From Betaproteobacteria bacterium (GTDB lineage: Bacteria > Pseudomonadota > Gammaproteobacteria > Burkholderiales > Rhodocyclaceae), in contig JAHRYN010000003.1 in assembly GCA_020621405.1 (NCBI GenBank), positions 194,808 to 258,807 of the forward strand: 64,000 nucleotides of DNA, in the 5' to 3' direction. A program made the position numbers and the translations under genes. The notes below the pieces were generated by a model. That model was not told the DNA's origin. It saw only the letters and a program-made list of their open reading frames with translations, and did not search any database. Shown here in pieces: positions 26,031 to 35,758 of this stretch (position 1 is the stretch's first letter; every line of letters starts with the position of its first letter).

Positions 26031-29000
26031 TCACAGCTGGATATCCAGCCGGCCATCCGGCCGGATCAACGCCGCCCGCAGCGGTTTCCCGGGACAGATC
26101 AGACGCACCGCTTCAACGTATCGGAGCAGCTGGTCGGCATAGTCCTGTTCATACTCGTTGCCCGCTCCGCTCTTGTAATCGAGAACCCATATATCGTTCT
26201 CGAATTCGACCAGACGGTCGATGCGGCCAATGCTGCCGTCAGGCAGCACGAATTCGATCTCGCTCGCCGCCCGGACATGAAACACCGGATCGAAGAAGCG
26301 ACGCAGATCGTCACTTGACACCATGCTGCGCGCAATCGACTCCAGCTCGCTCCACTGCACGACATCGAGTCCGGGCAGACGGGCCGGCGACGGTTCGCCG
26401 CAACCGAGTGCTTCCAGCCAGGCGTGCAGCCCAGTCCCCCACAGCTGCGCTGGCTGCAAGGGCGACAGCGACCGTCGCACACCGACCGGCGCCAGATCCA
26501 GACCGGACGCCGCGGGACCGACTTCAACAGGAATAGCCGGCAGCAGCCCAACAGGACTGGCATCGACATCGCCGAATGCGAGCCTCCAGCCGCCTTCGGC
26601 CGTAGCCTCCGCACCGGCGCAAGCGCGTACCGCGTCGGTCAGGCGTTCCAGCCAGCTCGTTCCGGCATTGCCCCGCGCCGGGGCGACACCGCTGGCAAAC
26701 AGGAACTGCTTCGCCCGGGTGAGCGCGACATAGAGCAGGTTGGCGTCTTCGCGGGCAGCGGCACGTGCTTCGGCATCGATGAAGGCGACACGGACGGTGC
26801 CCTGATTGTCCTTGCGCTGCAGCAGCGACAGATGTTCGGGCGCAGACGCCCCGGGCGGCCAGGCCAGCAGCACGCGCGCCCCCGAGTCGGCCCGCGGCCG
26901 TGCAATAGCGTCGGCCAGCCAGACGATCGGCGCTTCCAGCCCCTTGGCCGCATGCACCGTCAGCACGCGTACCCGGCCGCGCGACGGATCCTCGCCGAGG
27001 ATGAGTCCTTCATCAGGCGCTTCGTCGTCCTCGCTGCGCAGGCGGTCCAGTTCGTCGAGGAAACGCGGCAGGCTGGGGTAACGGCCGCTATCGACCTTGA
27101 GCGCCAGTTCGATGAAGGCCTCCAGATTGGCGCGCACGCCGGGCCAAGCCATCTCCCCGACCGCCGACGCATAGCGCGCCATCAGCCCGCCCTGATGGAA
27201 CACACGGTCCAGCAGGTCATGCACCGGCAGCTGTACCGCTGCGACCAGCCAGTCCGACAGCAGCAACGCGGCACGCGCAAAATCCGCGTCGTCGCCGGCA
27301 GCCGCGGTGCGCAGCGTGGGCCACAGCGAGTCGGCACCTCCTGCCGTCAACGCCAGCAGCTGCTGATCACGGAAGGCGAAAATCGGACTGCGCAGCACGT
27401 GCGCCAGCGCCAGCGCATCGGCCGGCGCGGCAAGAAATCGCAGCAGCGCCTGCAGGTCGGCCGCTTCCAGCGTGTCGAGCAGACAGCCACGGCTGGCGCC
27501 GAAATACGGAATGCCATGCCTGCGCAAGGCGGCTTCATACACCGCCAGACCGGTGCGCCGGCGCAGCAGGATCATCATGTCGCCATAGCGTGCCGGTCGC
27601 GCTTCGCCGTCATGGGCGTCACGCACCGCAAGGCGGCCGACCATCCGCTTCAGGCGCGCGCACATCGCCTCGGCCTCGCGCTGGCGACGGCTGTCCTCGG
27701 CGGTCACGCGCGACGTGGTCAGGGGATTGCGCAGACCGTCCGGTACGTCCGCTGCGAGCTCCGGCGTTTCAGCATCGTGACCGAAGGCCGGCAGCACCTC
27801 CACCGCACCGGGCAACGCCGTCTGCGACGTGGTGTGCGGCGCAAAGCCCTCGAACACGTCGAGCGAGCCGAACAGCGCATTGACCGCCTCGACCACAGCC
27901 GGGCTGCTGCGCCGCGTTTCGTTGCGCCGGATGTCGATCGCGCCGAAGCGCGCAGCGAAGGCCTCTCGCGCATGAGTGAAGATGCGCGGATCGGCACGAC
28001 GGAAGCGATAGATGGACTGCTTAGGATCGCCGACCACGAACACCCGCGGCTGCACCTGATCCGGCGCATAGGCATCGAGCCAGTGCATCAGCACCCGCCA
28101 CTGCAGCGGGTTGGTGTCCTGGAACTCGTCGAGCAGCAGATGACGGTAGCGCGCGTCGAGCCGCGCCTGCACGAAAGGGCCGGTCTGCGCATCGGACAGC
28201 AGCCGCGCGGCCTGCCATTCCAGATCTCCGAAATCGAGCACGCCGGCGCCGCGCTTGACCCGGTCGTAGGCGTCGAGCATCGCCGACGCGACAGACAGCG
28301 CATGGCGGTTCAGCACCCAGGCTGCGCCATCGGTCAGCGCATGCAGGCACTGCAGCACACGATCGGCACACCGATCGAATAGCTGCTGCGTAAGTTCGGC
28401 AACACCGAGTTTTTCCATCGACTTGCCAGGCTTGAAGGCGATCGGCATGCCGGCCTTGGTCAGCAACTCGGCGCTCAGTCCCGCGAAGTACATCTGTGCG
28501 TCGCTCTGTTCGCAGGCCATCTCCAGACCGATCGCCTTGCGCTGCTGGGCCTCTGTCCCCTGCCCCAGCAAACGGGCGAATTCGAGCACGGTCGCGCGCA
28601 GCGAGTCGTCCTGCGCAAGCGCCTCGACCGGCTCGACACCATCCGCGCCGAAGAACGTCTTCAGACGCGCGAACACGCCGTCCAGCCCGTTGTTCGCCGC
28701 CAGCCAGGCCTGCCACTCGGCGCGGCGGTCGATCAGGGCGGCGGCCAGACTGCGCGTGCCGGACACGCCGGCCTGCGACAGCAGCCAGCGTACCGACTGC
28801 GCCAGTTCGCCGTCCGGCGCACTGCCGGCACGGCGCATCAGCATTCCCCAGGCCTGATCGCGCAGCCGGGCGGTGCGTTCCGCCAGCTGCATGCCGCCTA
28901 GACCGGCAGACAGCGGCGCAGCGCCGAGCAGCGACGAAAACCAGCCGTGGAAGGTATTGATAGTCAGCCCGGGGCGGGCGCACGCAACCCGTTCGAACAG

Positions 29001-29300
29001 GCCGCGCGCGCGTTCGATCAGCGCCGGATCGCCGCGCGCATCGACGCCGCGTTCGGCAAGGAAGCCGATCACCCGGGCATCGTCCGACACCGCCAGTTCG
29101 CCCAGCCAGTGCTGCAGCCGCTCGTCGATCTCGCGTGCTGCCTTGCGCGTGTAGGTGATGGCCAGTATTTCGCCCGGTGCGACGCCGGCCAGCAGCAGAC
29201 GGATCAGCCGCGACACCAGCGTCCAGGTCTTACCGCTGCCGGCGCAGGCCTCGACCACGACGCTGACGCCCGGATCGAGCGCTCTCAGGTTGTCGTTCAT
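26031..29300 (-). CDS. UvrD/AddA-type ATP-dependent helicase-nuclease
   Basis: A 1089-residue SF1A helicase from the ATG at 29300, overlapping the upstream nuclease gene by 4 bp. Walker A is ACAGSGKTWTLVSR at ~residue 18. Motif II is DEFQDTNPLQW, then GDPKQSIYRFRRADP, and motif V is LTVHAAKGLEAPIVWLAD. At the extreme C-terminus, GRIDRLVEFENDIWVLDYKSG gives the D...DxK core of a RecB/AddA nuclease domain. With the next gene it forms an AddAB-like double-strand-break end-processing complex that loads RecA at Chi-like sites. Which Chi sequence is used cannot be read here. Confidence 0.9.
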   Translation of the reverse strand: MNDNLRALDPGVSVVVEACAGSGKTWTLVSRLIRLLLAGVAPGEILAITYTRKAAREIDERLQHWLGELAVSDDARVIGFLAERGVDARGDPALIERARGLFERVACARPGLTINTFHGWFSSLLGAAPLSAGLGGMQLAERTARLRDQAWGMLMRRAGSAPDGELAQSVRWLLSQAGVSGTRSLAAALIDRRAEWQAWLAANNGLDGVFARLKTFFGADGVEPVEALAQDDSLRATVLEFARLLGQGTEAQQRKAIGLEMACEQSDAQMYFAGLSAELLTKAGMPIAFKPGKSMEKLGVAELTQQLFDRCADRVLQCLHALTDGAAWVLNRHALSVASAMLDAYDRVKRGAGVLDFGDLEWQAARLLSDAQTGPFVQARLDARYRHLLLDEFQDTNPLQWRVLMHWLDAYAPDQVQPRVFVVGDPKQSIYRFRRADPRIFTHAREAFAARFGAIDIRRNETRRSSPAVVEAVNALFGSLDVFEGFAPHTTSQTALPGAVEVLPAFGHDAETPELAADVPDGLRNPLTTSRVTAEDSRRQREAEAMCARLKRMVGRLAVRDAHDGEARPARYGDMMILLRRRTGLAVYEAALRRHGIPYFGASRGCLLDTLEAADLQALLRFLAAPADALALAHVLRSPIFAFRDQQLLALTAGGADSLWPTLRTAAAGDDADFARAALLLSDWLVAAVQLPVHDLLDRVFHQGGLMARYASAVGEMAWPGVRANLEAFIELALKVDSGRYPSLPRFLDELDRLRSEDDEAPDEGLILGEDPSRGRVRVLTVHAAKGLEAPIVWLADAIARPRADSGARVLLAWPPGASAPEHLSLLQRKDNQGTVRVAFIDAEARAAAREDANLLYVALTRAKQFLFASGVAPARGNAGTSWLERLTDAVRACAGAEATAEGGWRLAFGDVDASPVGLLPAIPVEVGPAASGLDLAPVGVRRSLSPLQPAQLWGTGLHAWLEALGCGEPSPARLPGLDVVQWSELESIARSMVSSDDLRRFFDPVFHVRAASEIEFVLPDGSIGRIDRLVEFENDIWVLDYKSGAGNEYEQDYADQLLRYVEAVRLICPGKPLRAALIRPDGRLDIQL

Positions 29301-31966
29301 GTGCGCCAGTCCTTCCGGCACAGCCCCCGCATGTCGCAATGGCTGCAGGCCCTGTCGTCACCGTTCGCCGGCAAAGCGGCACCGGCACGCATGGCCGGAA
29401 ACAGCGTGACCACGAGCGCCTGCAGCGACTCGGCGGCGACATGCGGATCGGCCTGGGCGTGCGGCACCGGCACATCCTCGTCCAGCGCCAGATAGGCCGC
29501 TTCGCTCACCGACTCGCCTTCGAGCAGCGTGTAGAACGCAAGCTGCAGATCCTCGCCGCCTTCGACGCTGTCCTTGACGTTCTTCGCACTGCGCAGCTTG
29601 TAATCGAGCAGCGCCCGACCCGCGGCACCGCTGTCGATACGGTCGATGCGGCCTTCGAGCGACAGCGTGCTGCCGTCTGGCAGGTCCAGCATGCGGCTGC
29701 GAGCCTGCTCGCCGCTTTCGAACAGCCAGCCTGCGGCTTCGCGTGCGAGTGCCCAGGCGACATAGCCATCGGCCCGTGCGTGCAGGCGATCCGCCCACGC
29801 GTGCTCCTGGAAGTTGCGCGCGATTGCGGCGCCGAAGGCTGCCGCAATCGCGCTGCGCAGATCGGCTACCAAAGCATCCGGCGCATGCTCGCCCAGGCGA
29901 GCATGCGCGACATGGAAGTCGCGCAGCACCGCATGCACCAGTTCGCCCACGCTGCCCTTGCCCATCGTTTCCTCGACCTCGTCACCCTGGCCAAGACCCA
30001 GCACACGGCGCGCGTAGTAGCGGTAAGGGCAGGCCATCAGGTCAGTCAGCGCACTGGCGGTGAGCCGCCCCGGCACGCGGGCCGGATCGAGCACCGGTGC
30101 GCTGACCGACTGCGGCAGGGTCAGCGGCCGGGGATCTGGCTGCACAGGCGCGGCCGTGACCGCACTTGGCAGGCCCGCGCGCACGAACAGCAGATCGAGC
30201 AGCTGCAGGTCCGCCGCCGGCAGGTTGGCCTCGCCAGCGCGTTGCGCCTGCCAGCTGAACACCACTTCGTCGCAACCAAGAATCAAGCCGGCGAGGTCGT
30301 CGCGCAGCTGGCGCGCAGCGACCTGCGCATCCGGCAGTCCCAGTTCGCGCCTCAGACCTTCGTGACCGAGCATGCCGCGCAGCGCAGGCGGTGCGAGATG
30401 TCCGGCGTCGGCGCCAATGACGTAGGCGGCGTCAAAGCCGCGCAGACGGGTCGCTGCCAGATGCGTGAGCACGACCGGACTGTCGATGGCGGTATCGCGG
30501 AACAGCGTCTGCTCCAGTTCGCCATTGAGCCACTGGCGCCAGTCGGCAAAGGACAACTTGAGTGACTCGCCGGCGCATTCGGTACGCAGCTGCTCCAGCA
30601 GTCCGATCACCTGCACACCGGCGACATCCCGCTGCAGCGCGGCGCGCGCACCCAGTTCGTCCAATGCCGACAACAGGCGCTCCATCCAGAACGCGGCCGG
30701 TGCCTGTCCGGTCGGCATCAGCGCGGTCGCACGCGACAGCGCATTCAGCAGCACCTGCGCCGGCTGCCCCGCCAGATCGCTCACCGCGTCGTCGAGCAGC
30801 GCCCGCAGGCCGTCCACATGGTTGCGACGAACCACCCAGGCGTCGATGCCGGCGATGGCCCGTGCGTGCGCATCGGCATCGAGCGTGCCGGCGACGTAGG
30901 GCGAACGCACCAGATCGAGCAGGTCGCGGTGATAACCGTCGGATGCGAGGCATTGCAGGAAGGCGTCGACGGTGGCCGCCGCGCGGGTGGTCGACAGTTT
31001 CCAGCCGGTTTCGTCGGCGAGAAGTACCTGATGGCGTTCCAGCAGCGCACGCGTACGGCGCGCCGCTTCACGGTCCGCCGCCACCAGTGCGATCCGGCTG
31101 CGTCCGGCGGCAAGCCAGCCAGCGATGCAGGACGCCGCGTGCCGGGCTTCCTGCTCCAGCGACTGTGCGCTGACCAGACGAATGCGTTCGCGCAGCGCAC
31201 TGGCGTCATCGACCGGCACCGCACGCGCCCACAGCGAGCCGGCACTGTCGTCCTGCACCGGCCAGGCGGCGGCCAGCGCCCGCGCCAGCGGACTGCCGTC
31301 GACATCGCGCGTCACGCGCACATCGAGCACCGGCACACGGAGAGCGAATTGATCGAGCCATGCGGGCAATGGTTCGATGCCATCCGATACATGGATCAAC
31401 GGGCGCTGTGCGCCGGCTGCCGCACGCAGCAGGGCGCGAACCCGGGCGCGGGCGTGACCGGGCGTACCGGTGCAGTCGGCCTCCCATACGGCACGCACCA
31501 GCCTGGCTTCGAGCGACAGCGCTTCGCTGTCGGACAGCGCATGCGAACGGGCGAACGCACGCTCGAGCTGACGGTCGTCGTCCGGCGCTGGCAGATCTGC
31601 CAGCGCATCGGCCAGCTGGATCAACGCACGCGCGGTCGCCCAGGGATCAGCGTCGCCGAGCCAGGTCTGCTGACGCAGCTGCCCGACCAGACGCAGCAGG
31701 CGGCGGGAGTCCGCATCGACCGGCTCGTCGCCTGCCCAGCGGGTAGCGAGGGTCGCCGGCGTGAGCAGGCGCGGCATGAAGAGGGCACTGCCGGCAACAG
31801 CGCGCAGGAAGGCATCGCGCAATGCCGGCGCATGGATCAGCGACGGGATGAGCAGATCGCAGTCGGCCAGCCGCTCACCGCAGCGGCCGACGACCGCCTG
31901 CGCCAGCCTCGTGAAGAAGCCGGGGCCGGCAGGAATGTCGATGGACGTCCTGTCCGCGCCGGTCAT
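29297..31966 (-). CDS. AddB-like PD-(D/E)XK nuclease family protein
   Basis: An 889-residue partner of the AddA-like helicase. The N-terminal two thirds look like an inactivated helicase fold without a Walker A. The C-terminal ~260 residues are a RecB-family nuclease: LTASALTDLMACPYRYYARR, then KGSVGELVHAVLRDFH, GRIDRIDSGAAGRALLDYKL, and a terminal CSHCDMRGLC cluster. The early and late cysteines (ACPYRYY plus CxxC..C) are the four 4Fe-4S ligands of AddB-type nucleases. It is translated first, and its stop overlaps the helicase ATG, so stoichiometric expression is expected. Confidence 0.88.
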   Translation of the reverse strand: MTGADRTSIDIPAGPGFFTRLAQAVVGRCGERLADCDLLIPSLIHAPALRDAFLRAVAGSALFMPRLLTPATLATRWAGDEPVDADSRRLLRLVGQLRQQTWLGDADPWATARALIQLADALADLPAPDDDRQLERAFARSHALSDSEALSLEARLVRAVWEADCTGTPGHARARVRALLRAAAGAQRPLIHVSDGIEPLPAWLDQFALRVPVLDVRVTRDVDGSPLARALAAAWPVQDDSAGSLWARAVPVDDASALRERIRLVSAQSLEQEARHAASCIAGWLAAGRSRIALVAADREAARRTRALLERHQVLLADETGWKLSTTRAAATVDAFLQCLASDGYHRDLLDLVRSPYVAGTLDADAHARAIAGIDAWVVRRNHVDGLRALLDDAVSDLAGQPAQVLLNALSRATALMPTGQAPAAFWMERLLSALDELGARAALQRDVAGVQVIGLLEQLRTECAGESLKLSFADWRQWLNGELEQTLFRDTAIDSPVVLTHLAATRLRGFDAAYVIGADAGHLAPPALRGMLGHEGLRRELGLPDAQVAARQLRDDLAGLILGCDEVVFSWQAQRAGEANLPAADLQLLDLLFVRAGLPSAVTAAPVQPDPRPLTLPQSVSAPVLDPARVPGRLTASALTDLMACPYRYYARRVLGLGQGDEVEETMGKGSVGELVHAVLRDFHVAHARLGEHAPDALVADLRSAIAAAFGAAIARNFQEHAWADRLHARADGYVAWALAREAAGWLFESGEQARSRMLDLPDGSTLSLEGRIDRIDSGAAGRALLDYKLRSAKNVKDSVEGGEDLQLAFYTLLEGESVSEAAYLALDEDVPVPHAQADPHVAAESLQALVVTLFPAMRAGAALPANGDDRACSHCDMRGLCRKDWRT

Positions 31967-32009
31967 GCGCAGGGGCGCGGCATCCGGCAGCGGAACGCGC
32001 AGGGGGTGA

Positions 32010-32333
32010 TCAGCGCTCGAGCAGACCGAGCTTGTCCTTGACCTTCACCCATTCGTCGGCGTCGGCAGGCGCATCCTTGCGCTCGATGATGGCCGGCCAC
32101 TGGGTGGACAATTCGGCGTTCAGCTTGATGAAGTGGACCTGGTCGGACGGCACGTCATCCTCGGCAAAAATGGCTTCGGCCGGGCATTCCGCGACGCACA
32201 GCGTGCAGTCGATGCACTCGTCCGGATCGATGACCAGAAAATTGGGACCTTCGCGGAAGCAATCGACCGGACACACGTCGACGCAGTCGGTGTACTTGCA
32301 CTTGATACAGGATTCGGTAACGACGTAAGTCAT
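32010..32333 (-). CDS. fdxA: Ferredoxin, 3Fe-4S/4Fe-4S (FdxA type)
   Basis: A 107-residue seven-iron ferredoxin from the ATG at 32333 (GGAG upstream). The first cluster region is [18 protein letters not shown] and the second [12 protein letters not shown]. The helical C-terminal extension ([17 protein letters not shown]) is characteristic of FdxA. It is a low-potential cytoplasmic electron carrier. It lies 43 bp before the AddB-like gene on the same strand; a functional link is not obvious. Confidence 0.95.
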   Translation of the reverse strand: MTYVVTESCIKCKYTDCVDVCPVDCFREGPNFLVIDPDECIDCTLCVAECPAEAIFAEDDVPSDQVHFIKLNAELSTQWPAIIERKDAPADADEWVKVKDKLGLLER

Positions 32334-32807
32334 GATTTCTCCGTACGACGGCCGCTCTGCCCCAGGCAGGCGAACCGCAAAAAGGCTGGATTCCGGATTC
32401 CGGCGATCATCAGCCCGCGACAAGCAGCGGATTTTATCACCGCGCTCCCATATGGACCCCAACACGCTGTCGCACGCCCGCGACATGGCGGCATGACTTT
32501 TTGTAGCTTTCACGTGCGCAGCCCTGCGCCATCGACGGATTTTTGTATTAGCATCGCCAGATCAATGTAAGCAAAGCTTTCGGCACTGCTGCATGCACTG
32601 CCATCACCGTGTGCAAACCGGTGACCAGAAAGTCCCGCACCAGAATCCTGACTACGCCGCATGAACAGGCGGCACTTCCAGCCCAGCCAAAGACAGCGAT
32701 CTGTCCATATCCGGTTTCAAACGATATATCCCGCAAGCGGTATATCCATTTCCAGGAACAGCCCGGAATCCCCAGGTCCTTCCTTAGTCAAGCCCCGCGA
32801 GGAAACG
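32334..32807. other. fdxA-trxA divergent intergenic region
   Basis: A 474-bp gap carrying the divergent control regions of fdxA and trxA. On the minus strand TAAAAT (plus coordinates 32431-32436) is a possible fdxA -10 element. On the plus side an inverted repeat lies at 32723-32746. A 62-codon minus-strand open frame (32548-32736) has no Shine-Dalgarno and no recognisable product. The length is unusual for this compact genome, so a small RNA cannot be excluded. Confidence 0.45.
32723..32746. repeat. Inverted repeat in the trxA upstream region
   Basis: GATATA-tc-CCGC-aa-GCGG-TATATC: two nested inverted arms (CCGC/GCGG and GATATA/TATATC) with a 2-base offset, ending 62 bp before the trxA ATG. 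It could be an operator or a leader hairpin. Confidence 0.45.
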
Positions 32808-33134
32808 ATGAGCGAACACATCCACCACGTCACAGATGCAAGTTTCGAAGCCGAGGTCGTCAAGTCAGCGCTGCCCGTGCTGGTCGACTACTGGGCCGAA
32901 TGGTGTGGCCCGTGCAAGATGATTGCGCCTATCCTTGACGAAGTCGCCCGCGACTACGCTGGCAAGCTGCGCGTGGCCAAGGTCAACATCGATGAAAACC
33001 AGGAGACACCGGCCCGTTTCGGCATCCGCGGCATTCCGACGCTGATGCTGTTCAAGGACGGCAATGTCGAGGCCACCAAGGTCGGTGCGCTGTCGAAATC
33101 GCAACTGACCGCCTTCCTGGACAGCCACCTCTAA
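32808..33134 (+). CDS. trxA: Thioredoxin 1
   Basis: A 108-residue thioredoxin from the ATG at 32808 (GAGGAAAC upstream). The active site is [13 protein letters not shown] at ~residues 28-40, and the cis-proline lies in [12 protein letters not shown]. It reduces protein disulfides in the cytoplasm with electrons from thioredoxin reductase. trxA upstream of rho is a conserved proteobacterial order. Its reading frame is in line with longer upstream codons that look untranslated. Confidence 0.97.
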   Translation: MSEHIHHVTDASFEAEVVKSALPVLVDYWAEWCGPCKMIAPILDEVARDYAGKLRVAKVNIDENQETPARFGIRGIPTLMLFKDGNVEATKVGALSKSQLTAFLDSHL

Positions 33135-33236
33135 AAGCACTGTTTTCTTCGGCGACGGGCGCTGCAGGCGCCCCGCCCGCCGGCACCGGTTCCGGTTCCG
33201 CCCCCTCATCCCGCCAGTCGCAGATACCCCGTCACC

Positions 33237-34496
33237 ATGCACCTTTCCGAACTGAAAGCACTCCACGTCAGCCAGTTGCTCGAAATGGCCCAGTCCTTCG
33301 AAATCGAAGGCGCCAATCGCCTGCGCAAGCAGGAGCTCGTGTTTGCGATCCTGCGCAACCGCGCGAAGAAGGGCGAGAGCATTTTCGGAGACGGTGCGCT
33401 GGAAGTGCTGCCCGACGGCTTCGGCTTCCTGCGCTCGCCCGAAGCGAGCTATCTGGCCGGAACCGACGACATCTACGTGTCGCCCAGCCAGATCCGGCGC
33501 TTCAACCTGCACACCGGCGACACGATAGAGGGCGAGATCCGCACGCCGAAGGATGGCGAACGCTACTTCGCGCTGGTCAAGGTGGATCGCGTCAACAGCG
33601 AACCACCCGAAGCGACCAAGCACAAGATCCTGTTCGAGAACCTGACGCCGCTGCACCCGACCGAGCATCTGAAGCTCGAGCGCGACATGCGCGGCGAGGA
33701 AAACACCACCTCGCGCGTGATCGACATGATCGCGCCGATCGGCAAGGGCCAGCGCGGCCTGCTGGTGGCGCCGCCCAAGACCGGCAAGACGGTGATGATG
33801 CAGCACATTGCACACGCCATCACGACCAACCACCCGGAAGCGGTGATGATCGTGCTGCTGATCGACGAGCGGCCGGAAGAAGTGACCGAAATGCAACGCT
33901 CGGTGAAGGGCGAAGTGGTTGCCTCGACCTTCGACGAACCCGCCACCCGCCACGTGCAGGTCGCCGAAATGGTGATCGAGAAGGCCAAACGCCTGGTCGA
34001 GCACAAGAAGGACGTGATCATCCTGCTCGACTCGATCACCCGTCTCGCGCGCGCCTACAACACGGTGCAGCCGGCATCCGGCAAAGTGCTGACCGGCGGC
34101 GTCGACGCCAACGCGCTGCAGAAGCCGAAACGTTTCTTCGGCGCCGCGCGCAACGTTGAGGAAGGCGGCAGCCTGACCATCATCGCCACCGCGCTGATCG
34201 AAACCGGCAGCCGCATGGACGATGTGATCTACGAGGAATTCAAGGGCACCGGCAACATGGAAATCCATCTTGACCGGCGCATGGCGGAAAAACGCGTTTA
34301 TCCGGCAATCAACGTGAACCGTTCCGGTACCCGCCGCGAGGAACTGCTGCTGAAGCCGGAAATCCTGCAGAAGATCTGGATACTGCGCAAACTGCTGTAC
34401 AACATGGATGACCTCGAAGCGATCGAGTTCCTGCTCGACAAGATCAAGGCCACGAAGAGCAATGGGGAATTCTTCGACGCGATGCGTCGGGGTTGA
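33237..34496 (+). CDS. rho: Transcription termination factor Rho
   Basis: A 419-residue hexameric RNA helicase. The N-terminal Rho-N domain ([20 protein letters not shown]) precedes the cold-shock-like RNA-binding domain ([20 protein letters not shown]). The RecA-like ATPase carries Walker [16 protein letters not shown], the Q-loop region ending in [19 protein letters not shown], and the arginine-finger helix [20 protein letters not shown]. Length is standard. A 100-bp gap separates it from trxA. That gap holds one small GC hairpin (33157-33173) without a T-run, so read-through from trxA is likely. Confidence 0.98.
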   Translation: MHLSELKALHVSQLLEMAQSFEIEGANRLRKQELVFAILRNRAKKGESIFGDGALEVLPDGFGFLRSPEASYLAGTDDIYVSPSQIRRFNLHTGDTIEGEIRTPKDGERYFALVKVDRVNSEPPEATKHKILFENLTPLHPTEHLKLERDMRGEENTTSRVIDMIAPIGKGQRGLLVAPPKTGKTVMMQHIAHAITTNHPEAVMIVLLIDERPEEVTEMQRSVKGEVVASTFDEPATRHVQVAEMVIEKAKRLVEHKKDVIILLDSITRLARAYNTVQPASGKVLTGGVDANALQKPKRFFGAARNVEEGGSLTIIATALIETGSRMDDVIYEEFKGTGNMEIHLDRRMAEKRVYPAINVNRSGTRREELLLKPEILQKIWILRKLLYNMDDLEAIEFLLDKIKATKSNGEFFDAMRRG

Positions 34497-34514
34497 ACGC
34501 CAGCCTTCAGGTCT

Positions 34515-34543
34515 GAAAAACGCCGCCTTGCGCGGCGTTTTTC
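34515..34543. terminator. Bidirectional terminator between rho and the fds regulator
   Basis: GAAAAACGCCGC (34515-34526) pairs with GCGGCGTTTTTC (34532-34543) around CTTGC. Perfect 12-bp stem, A/T-rich at the base on both sides, between two convergent genes. Confidence 0.92.
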
Positions 34544-34552
34544 ATTTCGGCC

Positions 34553-35620
34553 TCAGTTGCGCAGCACGTCACCGACCGTAGCCACCTCGCCGGGCGAATT
34601 CGGTGCGTAGCCGGGCAGACCCGCCACCGCCGCCGAGAACTCGGCCGAGCGCAGCGCCTCCAGCATGCGCTGCATCGACGGCAGATCCAGCGTCTCGACG
34701 CGGCAGGCCAGCAGATAGTGTTCCTGCGCCAGCGGCACGAAATCGAGCTTGAACTGGCTGGCCGCCGCCTCGACACCGAAGCCGGTATCGGCCATGCCGC
34801 TGGCGATGTGTGCCGCGACCGCCGCATGCGTGAATTCCACGGTCTCGTATCCGCCGATCCGTTCGGCGTCGATCTGCTGCTCCGCCAGCAAGAGGTCGAG
34901 CAGCACACGCGTACCCGAACTGGCCTGACGATTGATGAATCGCACATCGGGCCGGACGAGGTCTTGCAGCGAGGCGATGCCCAGCGGGTTACCGGCGGCG
35001 ACGAACAGACCCTGCGTGCGGGTCACCAGACGGATCACACGATGCGAGCGGGGTTTGAGGTAGTGCCCCAGCCGTGTTGCCAGTTCCGGCGTCACGCGAC
35101 CGCTCGGCAGATGGAAGCCGCACAGGTCGCAGTTGCCGCGCGCCATCGACGCCAGTGCGTCGATCGATCCGAGGTACTGCAGTTCGAGGCGCACACCGGC
35201 CACCCGCTGTATCAGTTCCGGCAACAGCGCAATCGCGTAACCATGGCTGGCGTGCAGGCGCAGTACCGGGTGGGTGTCCATCAGCGCCGCATTGATTTCG
35301 CGGTCGATCTCGACCGACAGGTTTTCCAGCTGGGGCGTCAGCCGCGCCTGGATGCGCTGCGCCGCCCAAGTGAGCTTCTCGCCCAGCGGCGTGAGTTCGG
35401 CCCCCTTGCCCTGCGACAACTCGACCAGCGGCGTGCCGAAAAAGGCGGACCAGGTGCGAATCAGATTCCAGCAGTGCCGGTAGGAAAAACCGACATCACG
35501 TGCCGCCTCGGTCAGCTTGCCACTGCGCTGGACAGCCTGCAGCACCCGGAACAGCAAGGGGTCGATCTCGCGCCCTTCGGCATTGCGGAAGCGCCACGCA
35601 GGTTCGATCTGGATGCGCAT
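34553..35620 (-). CDS. fdsR: ModE-type HTH / periplasmic-binding-fold transcriptional regulator, probable FdsR
   Basis: A 355-residue one-component regulator. The N-terminal winged HTH (VLQAVQRSGKLTEAARDVGF then SYRHCWNLIRTWSAFFG) is of the ModE/LysR kind. From ~residue 115 to the end there is a PBP-like ligand domain (HASHGYAIALLPELIQRV, FINRQASSGTRVLLDLLLAE, MADTGFGVEAAASQF) related to molybdate/tungstate-type binding proteins. It is divergent from fdsGBA, the position of FdsR in known soluble formate dehydrogenase operons. Ligand could be formate, molybdate or a metabolite. The gene symbol rests on synteny. Confidence 0.75.
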   Translation of the reverse strand: MRIQIEPAWRFRNAEGREIDPLLFRVLQAVQRSGKLTEAARDVGFSYRHCWNLIRTWSAFFGTPLVELSQGKGAELTPLGEKLTWAAQRIQARLTPQLENLSVEIDREINAALMDTHPVLRLHASHGYAIALLPELIQRVAGVRLELQYLGSIDALASMARGNCDLCGFHLPSGRVTPELATRLGHYLKPRSHRVIRLVTRTQGLFVAAGNPLGIASLQDLVRPDVRFINRQASSGTRVLLDLLLAEQQIDAERIGGYETVEFTHAAVAAHIASGMADTGFGVEAAASQFKLDFVPLAQEHYLLACRVETLDLPSMQRMLEALRSAEFSAAVAGLPGYAPNSPGEVATVGDVLRN

Positions 35621-35680
35621 GTTAGGTATTCATTTTCATATCGTTAAAAGAAAAATCGACTGCTAACCTGCATTGCCAAG

Positions 35681-35690
35681 CCAATATTGG
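35681..35690. promoter_or_regulatory. Palindrome in fdsR-fdsG control region (site 1)
   Basis: CCAATATTGG is a perfect 10-bp palindrome midway between the divergent regulator and fdsG. It is a candidate half of the regulator's operator. Confidence 0.45.
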
Positions 35691-35718
35691 ACATTGTCGA
35701 TGGCAAATTCGCAATTAT

Positions 35719-35730
35719 GAACTCGAGTTC
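35719..35730. promoter_or_regulatory. Palindrome in fdsR-fdsG control region (site 2)
   Basis: GAACTCGAGTTC is a perfect 12-bp palindrome ending 28 bp before the fdsG ATG and following its AT-rich promoter region. It may be a repressor or activator site for the divergent regulator. Confidence 0.45.
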
Positions 35731-35758
35731 CAATTAAAAACTCCGAGGAGACAGGAAA

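Noticed and set aside
26424-28382. A 652-codon plus-strand open frame opposite the AddA-like helicase
   Set aside because: The helicase motifs on the minus strand are unambiguous, and the plus-strand product is Arg/Gln/Gly-rich shadow sequence.
33157-33173. Hairpin GGGCGC-TGCAG-GCGCCC between trxA and rho as a terminator
   Set aside because: Only a 6-bp stem and no T-run follows; it is more likely a harmless leader structure than an intrinsic terminator.
32865-34268. A 467-codon minus-strand open frame antisense to trxA and rho
   Set aside because: Same pattern of antisense composition; rho and trxA are certain and no promoter or ribosome-binding site supports the antisense frame.
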